Shown piece by piece: positions 57,473 through 64,000 of a stretch of DNA of 64,000 nt; positions within the stretch are counted from its first letter, which is position 1, and every line of letters starts with the position of its first letter. The stretch is from Flexivirga oryzae (lineage in GTDB: Bacteria > Actinomycetota > Actinomycetes > Actinomycetales > Dermatophilaceae): assembly GCF_014190805.1 (NCBI RefSeq), contig NZ_JACHVQ010000001.1, positions 1,178,001-1,242,000 of the forward strand. The letters are read 5' to 3'. Under the pieces are notes generated by a model. The model saw only the letters and a list, made by a program, of their open reading frames with translations. It ran no database searches and had not been told where the DNA came from. Made by a program: the position numbers and the translations under genes.

Positions 57473-58839
57473 CAGCCGAGCCCGGACGCGCCGGCACGGC
57501 GCCGGGAGACGGCGTCGACGGTCGCGGCGAGCAGGAGCACCAGACCGGTGACGATCCACTGCCAGGCGGAGTTGTTCGCGCCACGCAGCAGGTCCGCCAT
57601 ACCGTTGATGATGACGGCGACGACGCAACCACCGACGACGGCGTCGGTGATCTTGCCCTTGCCGCCGAAGAGGCTGGTTCCACCGACGACCGCCGCGCCG
57701 ACCGCGAGCAACAGCGTGTTGCCGCCGCCCTGCGACGCGTTGACCGCGGTCTGCGACGCGAGCACGATGCCCGACACTCCGGCGAGCACCGAGCAGATGA
57801 CGAAGACCGAGATGCGTACGGAGTCGACCCGGATGCCGGCCCGACGCGCCGCCTCGTCACTGCCGCCGACCGCGTAGATGTGCCGTCCGTAACGGGTCCG
57901 GTTGAGCATGAAGCCGAGGACGACCACGAGCACGAGGATCACCGGTACGACCCACGGCACGCCACCGAGGTAGGCACCGGCGACCTTCTCGGCGACCAGC
58001 TGACCGTTCTTCTCCACGATCTTGGTTCCGCCCGCCGCATTGGGCGACCGGTTGAGGTTGAGAACCACGGTGAAGACGACCGCGAGCAGGGCGATGCCAC
58101 CGATCTTGACCGCCGTGAGGACGGCGGGCTCGGTCGGCAGGTTCTTGCGGCGCCGCGCACTGACGGCGAGCAGCTTCTGGACCGCGAAGCCGGCGATCAT
58201 CAGGATCGCCATCACCCAGCCGGCCCATTGCGGCATGTTGCCGTTCTCCAGCGCGACGAGTGCGTCGCTCTGCAACGACAGGTTGCCCTGCGTGTTGGCG
58301 CTGTTCACCACGATCTGGACGACACCCTGCAGGCCGAGGAAGAGTGCCAGGGTCGACACGAACGACGGCACCCGCAAGAAGGTGCGCATCCACCCGATGA
58401 GGAGCCCGATCACCGCGCTCACGATCAGGGCGACGAGAACGGCGAACGGCCACGGCCAGTCCTTCATCAGCAGGACTGCGGCGACCGCCCCACTCACGCC
58501 GGAGGCGGTGCCGGCCGACAGGTCGATCTCGGCCAGCAGCAGGACGAAGACCAGACCCATTGCCAGCAGGATGCCCGGTGCCGCCTGGGTGATCAGGCTG
58601 GCGAAGTTGCTCTTGGAGAAGAAGCCGTCCTCGACGACGGAGAAGATCAGGAAGAGCACGATCAGGGCTGCGACCGCGGGCAGCGAGCCCATGTCGCCAC
58701 CGCGGATGCGCTGCCAGTAGTTGTGCAGGTAGGCGCCGACGTCGTTGCCGGCGGGGAAGGTCGTCGCGGCTGCGGCGGTCTCGTCCACGGCCGCATCGAC
58801 GTCGGCGGCAGTGGCGGTCTTGCTCAGGTGTGGCGTCAT
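57472..58839 (-). CDS. xylH: Sugar ABC transporter permease, XylH/RbsC type
   Basis: A 455-aa BPD_transp_2 permease with about 10-12 TM helices. Long form with a cytoplasmic/periplasmic insert (about 240-300, NLNRSPNAAGGTKIVEKNGQ) as in xylose-type permeases. The EAA-like loop GGSDEAARRAGIRVDSVRIS is present. Translationally coupled to the ATPase before and the repressor after. Symbol by resemblance to xylFGH; the sugar is unproved. Confidence 0.85.
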   Translation of the reverse strand: MTPHLSKTATAADVDAAVDETAAAATTFPAGNDVGAYLHNYWQRIRGGDMGSLPAVAALIVLFLIFSVVEDGFFSKSNFASLITQAAPGILLAMGLVFVLLLAEIDLSAGTASGVSGAVAAVLLMKDWPWPFAVLVALIVSAVIGLLIGWMRTFLRVPSFVSTLALFLGLQGVVQIVVNSANTQGNLSLQSDALVALENGNMPQWAGWVMAILMIAGFAVQKLLAVSARRRKNLPTEPAVLTAVKIGGIALLAVVFTVVLNLNRSPNAAGGTKIVEKNGQLVAEKVAGAYLGGVPWVVPVILVLVVVLGFMLNRTRYGRHIYAVGGSDEAARRAGIRVDSVRISVFVICSVLAGVSGIVLASQTAVNASQGGGNTLLLAVGAAVVGGTSLFGGKGKITDAVVGGCVVAVIINGMADLLRGANNSAWQWIVTGLVLLLAATVDAVSRRRAGASGLG

Positions 58840-59618
58840 GCGGGGGCTCCGGAGGTCATGGCGGGCTGGAGGCCGAGGTCACCGCTGCGGCCCGTGGTGA
58901 TCAGCTCGACGACCTGGGTCTGGTTGACGTCGGCGCGGTCGACGGTGGCGGCGAGCTGGCCGAGGTAGAGGACCGAGATCTTGTCGGCCACCTGGAGGAC
59001 GTCGAGCATGTTGTGCGAGATGAGGATGACGGCGGTGCCCTGGTCGGCGAGGCGACGCACCAGGTCGAGCACCTGTGCGGTCTGCGCGACACCGAGGGCG
59101 GCGGTCGGCTCGTCGAGGATGACGACCTTGGACTTCCACAGCGCGGCCTTGGCGATCGCGACGGTCTGCCGCTGCCCACCGGACAGGCTCGACACCCGCT
59201 GCCGGACCGAGTTCAGGGTCCGCACCGACAGCGACTTCAGCGTGTCGGACGCCGCGATCTCCATCGACTCCTCGTCGAGCACGATGCCGCGCATCCGCTC
59301 GCGACCGAGGAACATGTTCTGGACGACGTCGAGGTTCTCGCAGAGCGCGAGGTCCTGGTAGACGATCTCGACACCGAGCGCCGACGCGTCGCGTGGGTCG
59401 CTGACGTGCCGCGGCTGTCCCTCGAACTCGTAGGTACCGGAGTCGATGGTGTAGGTGCCACCGATGCACTTGACGAGGGTGGACTTGCCGGCGCCGTTGT
59501 CGCCGACGAGGGCTGTGACCTTGCCGGGGTACGCCGCGAAGTCGACGTCCCGCAGTACGTGCACCGCACCGAAACTCTTGTTGATCCCGTGCAGTTCCAG
59601 GATCGGTTGATCAGACAT
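58836..59618 (-). CDS. xylG: Sugar ABC transporter ATP-binding protein, XylG type (single domain)
   Basis: A 260-aa ABC ATPase with Walker A VGDNGAGKSTLVKCIGG, signature SLSGGQRQTVAIAKAALW, Walker B VVILDEPTAALG and H-loop ILISHNMLDV. Classical ribose/xylose ATPases have two domains (about 500 aa); this is a single-domain form, as often seen in actinobacteria, that must dimerise. Confidence 0.9.
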   Translation of the reverse strand: MSDQPILELHGINKSFGAVHVLRDVDFAAYPGKVTALVGDNGAGKSTLVKCIGGTYTIDSGTYEFEGQPRHVSDPRDASALGVEIVYQDLALCENLDVVQNMFLGRERMRGIVLDEESMEIAASDTLKSLSVRTLNSVRQRVSSLSGGQRQTVAIAKAALWKSKVVILDEPTAALGVAQTAQVLDLVRRLADQGTAVILISHNMLDVLQVADKISVLYLGQLAATVDRADVNQTQVVELITTGRSGDLGLQPAMTSGAPA

Positions 59619-59637
59619 GAATCTCCCTAGACGCAGC

Positions 59638-59674
59638 GGAAGGGGCCGGCCGGTCGGTCCGCCCGGCCCCTTCC
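59638..59674 (-). terminator. Intercistronic hairpin between sugar-binding protein and ATPase genes
   Basis: GGAAGGGGCCGG (59638-59649) and CCGGCCCCTTCC (59663-59674) form a perfect 12-bp stem with a 13-base loop, 20 bp after the stop of the binding-protein gene. Read on the minus strand no long T-tract follows, so attenuation or 3'-end protection of the binding-protein mRNA is the likely role. Confidence 0.65.
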
Positions 59675-59694
59675 TTCAGCTTCAGCAGTCGGTG

Positions 59695-60882
59695 TTACTT
59701 GACACCCGCCGCGGTGCACTTCGCGGCGTAGGCACCCGTGCAGGTCGTCGACTTCGGCGTGTAGCCGTCGTTGATCGGCCGCGCGACGTTGGCCTTCGTG
59801 ATGGCGATCGGGGTCGCCAGGATCGAGGGGACCATACGGCCGGTCTGGGTGTCCTTGATCTTCTGGGTGGTCTTCGGCACCTGGCCGGTGGCCAGCTGGG
59901 CGGCAGCGTCGACCGCCGGGAAGGCCTCCAGCTTCGACGGCTTGTAGATCGTGAAGCACTGGGTGCCGTCCATGATCCGCTGCAGACCCTCGACGGTGGC
60001 GTCCTGTCCGGAGACCGCCACCTTGCCGGCCAGTCCCTGCTTCTTCAGGGCGGTGACGACCGAGCCCGCCATACCGTCGTTGGCGACCATCACGGCGTTC
60101 ATGTCCGGGTTCTTCTGCAGCATCGAGGTGAAGATGATGCCGGCCTTCTGGTTGTCCCAGTCGGGGACCGACTGGTCGGCGAGCTTCGTCCAGCCCTTCT
60201 GCTTCTTCAGCACCGAGTCATAACCCTGCTTGAAGAGGGTCGCGTTGTTGTCGGTCGGCGCACCGTTGAGGTCGACGTACTTGACCGCGGACTTGCCCTT
60301 GACCTGCGAGCACTGCGTCAGCGTCTTGCCCTGCAACTCGCCGACCTTGGTGTTGTCGAAGGACACGTACAGACTGGCGGAGCCGCCGAGGGTCAGGCGG
60401 TCGTAGTCGATGGTGTAGATGCCCTTGGACTTGGCGGTCTTCTCGATCTGGGCTGCCGAGGCCGAGTCGAGGTTGACCAGCCCGAGCACTTTGACGCCGT
60501 TGTTCATCATCGTCGTCGCGATGGTGGTCATCTGCTGCGCCGAGTTGTTGGCGTTCTGGATGTCGCAGTTCAGGTTGTCGGCCTTGCAGCGTGCCTTCAG
60601 GGCCTGCGGGTCGGACGAGATCCACCGGTTGGAGGACTGCCGGTCCGGCAGGATGAAGCCGACCTTGGCGCCCTTCCCGTCGATCGAGCCACCGGACGCG
60701 GCGGTCGACCCGCCACCGGTCGCCGTCGACCCGCCTGTCGACCCGCCGGCTGCGGCACTCGACCCGCCACCGCTGGAGCCGCCGCTGCTGCCGGAGCCGC
60801 CGCCACTGCTGCTGCTTCCACAGCCGGCCAGAGCGATGATGCCCGCCACTGCACACGCCGTGCTGAGCGCACCTTTGCGCAT
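59695..60882 (-). CDS. xylF: Sugar-binding lipoprotein, XylF/ribose type
   Basis: A 395-aa exported lipoprotein: signal peptide with lipobox LAGCGS, a long Gly/Ser linker (about 22-65), then a periplasmic-binding-protein type I domain (GAKVGFILPDRQSSNRWISS, VLGLVNLDSASAAQIEKTA, VMVANDGMAGSVVTALKKQG, VSGQDATVEGLQRIMDG). The DRQSSNRW and GQDA elements are typical of xylose-binding proteins. ATG 60882 follows AGGTGG. Longer frames upstream are antisense to the LCP gene and not real. Confidence 0.9.
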   Translation of the reverse strand: MRKGALSTACAVAGIIALAGCGSSSSGGGSGSSGGSSGGGSSAAAGGSTGGSTATGGGSTAASGGSIDGKGAKVGFILPDRQSSNRWISSDPQALKARCKADNLNCDIQNANNSAQQMTTIATTMMNNGVKVLGLVNLDSASAAQIEKTAKSKGIYTIDYDRLTLGGSASLYVSFDNTKVGELQGKTLTQCSQVKGKSAVKYVDLNGAPTDNNATLFKQGYDSVLKKQKGWTKLADQSVPDWDNQKAGIIFTSMLQKNPDMNAVMVANDGMAGSVVTALKKQGLAGKVAVSGQDATVEGLQRIMDGTQCFTIYKPSKLEAFPAVDAAAQLATGQVPKTTQKIKDTQTGRMVPSILATPIAITKANVARPINDGYTPKSTTCTGAYAAKCTAAGVK

Positions 60883-60943
60883 GGTTCCACCTTTCCGATC
60901 AACTCGAGGGGCCGGTCCACGGGCTCGAGCCGCTGTTCGCTGA

Positions 60944-60966
60944 ATATGTTGCGAACGGCAACATAT
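60944..60966. promoter_or_regulatory. Perfect palindrome, probable ROK repressor operator
   Basis: ATATGTTGC (60944-60952) and GCAACATAT (60958-60966) are perfect 9-bp arms around GAACG, 62 bp upstream of the sugar-binding protein start, in the gap to the divergent LCP gene. ROK repressors bind such AT-ended inverted repeats. Confidence 0.75.
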
Positions 60967-61107
60967 CCGCTTTTCGGGTGATTCGCACCACTTTCGGCAG
61001 GATCTTGCCGCCGGAACCGACATCGTGACCGGGCCGTTACTTCCGCATTCGGCGTACGCACAGGCGACGCACGACGAATGTGCGGGTTGCCGACCTACCG
61101 TCGGCGC

Positions 61108-62367
61108 ATGAGTTCCCTGTGGCGTCGTCGGATCGGCGTCGGGGTGGTCGCCCTGCTGGTGGTGATCGTCGGCGGCGGCGTCGGGCTCTATCTGCACCTC
61201 AACGGAAACCTGCGCACCGCCGCCTTCGCGTCGCACGGACACGAGACCGCGGACGCTGCGGGCGACACACCGATCAACCTGCTGGTCATCGGATCGGACA
61301 CGCGTGCCAGCAGCGCGGACTGCGAGATCGGCGGGGACTGCTCGGTCACGGGGGCGACCTCGTCGAAGGCGACGTCGCTCGCGGCGAACGCCGACGTGCT
61401 GATGGTCGTGCACATCTCCGCGGATCGCACGAACGCGACGGTGCTGAGCATCCCGCGGGACACCGTGATGGCCGTGCCGGCGTGTACCGACAGCGCCACC
61501 GGGGCGCAGGAGACCGCGCACACCGCGCGGATCAACAGCACGTTCCAATACGGTGCCGACTGCGCGGCTTCCGCGGTGCACCGGCTGACCGGCATCGCGA
61601 TCGATCACTTCATGGTCATCGACTTCGAGGGCGTGGTGAAGATGTCGGATGCCGTCGGCGGGGTGTCGGTGTGCGTGAATCGCGATGTCTACGACCCCTA
61701 TTCGCATCTGAAGCTGGCCAAGGGGACGCACACCCTGAAGGGGAGGGCGGCCCTGGAGTTCCTGCGGACCCGGCACGGCTTCGGTGACGGCAGCGACATC
61801 GGCCGCACGGTGGCGCAACACATCTTCCTGTCCTCGATGTTGCGCGACATGGAAAGTGCGTCGACACTCGCCAACCCGGTCAAAGTGCTCAAGCTCGCCA
61901 ACGCCGCAACGTCCGCGGTGACGGTCGACCCGGGGCTCGGCAGCGTGAAGGCGCTGACCTCGCTGGCCTACCAGCTCAGCCAGGTGCCGGGCTCCCGCAC
62001 GACCTTCGTCACGGCGCCGACGACCCCGGACCCGTCGAACCCGAATGTCGTCATACCCGCCTCGAATGCGCCGGCGCTGTTCGCCAGGATCGCCTCCGAC
62101 ACCAGCCTCACCCGGGCGACCGTCGGTGCATCGGAACGGAGCACGCACGCCTCGAGTGCCGCGGCGCCCACGCCGCGGGCGAGCACTCGTGCCGGCACGC
62201 GGACCGGCGTCGGGACGGTTGCCGGCGACGACGACGCGACAACGGTGTCGTCGGCGACCGGCTGCGCCCAGGTGAGCACGGAGCGAACGGTCACGGTCAA
62301 CGGTCTGGCGATGACACCGACCCAGGCGTACCAGCTCGCCGCCGCGACCCCTGACTCGGCGCCGTGA
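61108..62367 (+). CDS. LytR-CpsA-Psr (LCP) family protein
   Basis: A 419-aa membrane-anchored transferase that attaches secondary polymers (teichoic acid, arabinogalactan or capsule) to peptidoglycan. One TM helix (about 8-30, IGVGVVALLVVIVGGGVG), then the LCP domain with INLLVIGSDTRAS, VLSIPRDTVMAVP, HTARINSTFQYG and FLRTRHGFGDGSDIGRT, which hold the conserved Arg and Asp that bind the polyprenyl pyrophosphate. The tail from about 350 is Ala/Thr-rich. ATG 61108 preferred. Confidence 0.92.
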   Translation: MSSLWRRRIGVGVVALLVVIVGGGVGLYLHLNGNLRTAAFASHGHETADAAGDTPINLLVIGSDTRASSADCEIGGDCSVTGATSSKATSLAANADVLMVVHISADRTNATVLSIPRDTVMAVPACTDSATGAQETAHTARINSTFQYGADCAASAVHRLTGIAIDHFMVIDFEGVVKMSDAVGGVSVCVNRDVYDPYSHLKLAKGTHTLKGRAALEFLRTRHGFGDGSDIGRTVAQHIFLSSMLRDMESASTLANPVKVLKLANAATSAVTVDPGLGSVKALTSLAYQLSQVPGSRTTFVTAPTTPDPSNPNVVIPASNAPALFARIASDTSLTRATVGASERSTHASSAAAPTPRASTRAGTRTGVGTVAGDDDATTVSSATGCAQVSTERTVTVNGLAMTPTQAYQLAAATPDSAP

Positions 62368-62523
62368 CCGGCCCGGCGCCCGGCCGGACTGGTGCTGTTG
62401 TGACGGATGGGGCAGAATAGGCCGCACAACCGCACAAGCACGTGTCGCACCGCATTGATGCCGGACCGCCAGCCGCGAGGTCGTTGGGGAAGACGTCCCT
62501 CGCAACGTTGTCAGGAGGCCCGG

Positions 62524-63039
62524 ATGTCTGCCGCTAATGCGCGTGCCGTGACCCGCGGGGTGGTGTTCGTACACTCCACCCCGGCCGCGCTCTGCCCCCA
62601 TATCGGGTGGGCGCTGGAGAGCGTGCTCGGCGCGGCCGCACCCATCGAGTGGATCAAGCAGCCGGTGGCGCCGGGCACGGTGCGCACCGAACTGTCCTGG
62701 ATGGGCGAGCCCGGCACCGGGGCCAAGCTGGCCAGCACACTGCGCGGCTGGGTCGACGTCCGCTACGAGGTCACCGAGGAGCCCAGCCCCGGCTGTGACG
62801 GCTCACGCTGGTCGCACACGCCGGCACTCGGCATACATCACGCATGGACCGCCGCGTCGGGGGACGTGGTCGTGGGTGAGGACCGGCTGCGTTCCGCGCT
62901 CGCGGCGAGCAAGGGTGACCCGGAGTTGTTCCGCGCCGAGATGGCCGAGCTGCTCGGCACCGCCTGGGACCAGGAGCTCGAGCCGTTCCGGTATGCCGGG
63001 GAGGGCGCGCCGGTGCGCTGGCTGCACCGCGTCTCCTGA
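62524..63039 (+). CDS. DUF3145 protein
   Basis: A 171-aa actinobacterial protein: TRGVVFVHSTPAALCPHIGW, then IEWIKQPVAPGTVRTELSW, FEVTEEPSPG-like VRYEVTEEPSPGCDGSRW and the C-terminal FRYAGEGAPVRWLHRVS. Function unknown, but the family is almost universal in Actinobacteria, supporting the placement. AGGAGG precedes ATG 62524. Confidence 0.9.
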   Translation: MSAANARAVTRGVVFVHSTPAALCPHIGWALESVLGAAAPIEWIKQPVAPGTVRTELSWMGEPGTGAKLASTLRGWVDVRYEVTEEPSPGCDGSRWSHTPALGIHHAWTAASGDVVVGEDRLRSALAASKGDPELFRAEMAELLGTAWDQELEPFRYAGEGAPVRWLHRVS

Positions 63040-63045
63040 GAGCGT

Positions 63046-63987
63046 TCAGCGCGTCGGCGCGGTGCTCGGCGGATCGCTCTTGCCCGGGTCCCACGTGCCG
63101 TAGTTGGAGACGATCGTGGGCGTGGCCGCCTTGGTCGCCGCCCGGTACCGAGCGGTCACCAGGTCCCATCGGGTGCCGGGAAGGTGCGCCACTCGCACGA
63201 CCGCACCCGGCACGGCCGGTGACAACCGTGCGTCCGCCACGCCACGCGGATAGAGACCGGCGACGATGAAGTCGGCAACCTTGTCGTTACCGGCGACGCC
63301 CTCGCCGACCGAGTAGCCGCGGGCGCGCACCATGCCCTCACTGTGCCGGCCGACGATCCCCAGCGCACCGAGTCCGCTGAAGTAGTAGAACGTGGCTCCG
63401 TCCTGTCGGAGCACGGCCGGTCGTTCACCGGTGCTCGCCCCGATGGTGCCGTTCACCTCCCGCCAGATCACCGCCTGCACCGGGCTCGTGAGGCGTCGCG
63501 AGGTCTCCACCAACGCGACGGACGTGCCGTCCGCGAGTGTTGAGGCCACCGAGTCGGCGGACCCGTAACCGTCGTCGTCGGTCACCAGGGTGACCACCAC
63601 GGTGTTCGACGGAATCCGCACCGCCACGATCCCGCGGGTCTTGTCTGAGGACTGGAACAGGCCCGAAGCCCCGCCTCCCGTCCGGTGCAGGTCGACGGTG
63701 GTGCCCTGATCGACCCGCGCCACCCGTAACCCGGATGCGGAGCTGCTCACCTGATAGGTCGCCGGGTTGCCGCTGTCACCGGTGCCGTGGGCCGTCGGCG
63801 GGTAGAGGCTCACCCGTCCGTCGCCCAGGTTGCCGACGGCGCCGTCCCGCGCGAAGAGCCCGGTCGTGAGCGGCTTCGTCGTGCTGGTGTGCCCAGCCGG
63901 AATCGGCCCGGACCGGTCGACGGCGCGCGTCGCCAGCCAGCCGCTCGGCGCCAGCACGAGCAGTGCGGCGACGGCCACGCCGATCAC
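63046..63987 (-). CDS. Membrane-anchored extracytoplasmic protein of unknown function
   Basis: At least 313 aa. An N-terminal hydrophobic helix (MIGVAVAALLVLAPSGWLA) anchors or exports a beta-rich domain (YQVSSSASGLRVARVDQGTT, GIVAVRIPSNTVVVTLVTDD). No family recognised. The visible GTG at 63987 is 13 bases from the window edge, and the real start may lie beyond it. Confidence 0.65.
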   Translation of the reverse strand: MIGVAVAALLVLAPSGWLATRAVDRSGPIPAGHTSTTKPLTTGLFARDGAVGNLGDGRVSLYPPTAHGTGDSGNPATYQVSSSASGLRVARVDQGTTVDLHRTGGGASGLFQSSDKTRGIVAVRIPSNTVVVTLVTDDDGYGSADSVASTLADGTSVALVETSRRLTSPVQAVIWREVNGTIGASTGERPAVLRQDGATFYYFSGLGALGIVGRHSEGMVRARGYSVGEGVAGNDKVADFIVAGLYPRGVADARLSPAVPGAVVRVAHLPGTRWDLVTARYRAATKAATPTIVSNYGTWDPGKSDPPSTAPTR

Positions 63988-64000
63988 CTGTGCCCGGCGG

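Noticed and set aside
60883..62601. Long N-terminal extension of the sugar-binding protein (frame of 968 codons)
   Set aside because: The extra part is antisense to the LCP gene; the true start at 60882 has a ribosome site and signal peptide.

Overview
The window reads as a high-GC actinobacterial chromosome. The evidence is dense G/C at third codon positions, GTG starts, frequent ATGA/GTGA overlaps, an LCP-family ligase-like gene, DUF3145, a gluABCD-type amino-acid ABC operon, and DUF222/HNH genes with REP-like repeats. Micrococcales (for example Dermacoccaceae or Intrasporangiaceae) fits best, but no 16S or other species marker is present, so this is inference.

0-22 kb and 44-64 kb are mostly ordinary chromosome. 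From the left: a NarL/DesK-type two-component pair (3-1819); a GntR-controlled NCS1 permease / universal stress / Asp-Glu racemase operon (1803-5805); a DUF222-HNH gene bracketed by REP-like repeats (5885-8025) next to VapBC; dus, an APC permease with a divergent MocR regulator, and a sulfurtransferase; a tightly overlapping housekeeping run ending in dgt and a nitronate-monooxygenase-like gene; then DinB, dnaG and tRNA-Asn. On the right: an XRE regulator, the gluABCD-type operon, a CAU tRNA followed by a decayed integrase, an orphan gene, a GNAT gene, a second and broken DUF222 gene beside a 1.1 kb repeat array, an NrtR-like regulator, lysoplasmalogenase, a xylose-type ABC operon with ROK repressor, an LCP protein, DUF3145 and a secreted unknown.

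22.1-28.2 kb is a 6.05 kb integrative element in the 3' end of tRNA-Asn. It is bounded by a 38-bp direct repeat and carries a tyrosine integrase, a run of overlapping genes (Xis-like HTH protein, two small Cys-rich proteins, an HNH-P-loop ATPase fusion, two unknowns) and near-identical 37-bp repeats inside each end. It shows no recognisable capsid or conjugation gene, so a phage satellite or minimal island is the best description.

28.2-43.6 kb is accessory DNA between an IS1182-type transposase and a decayed IS1380-type transposase. It holds a secreted SH3/cysteine-amidase-like protein with a two-component system, divergent from a cluster encoding a 49-aa zinc ribbon, a membrane-anchored protein, a beta-propeller protein, a multi-TM protein, a zinc-ribbon GTPase (DO-GTPase2-like) and a 775-aa GAP1-like protein. 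The last three form a tight operon. This GTPase/GAP1 cluster is the most likely uncharacterised system in the window, probably a GTP-dependent conflict or defence module.
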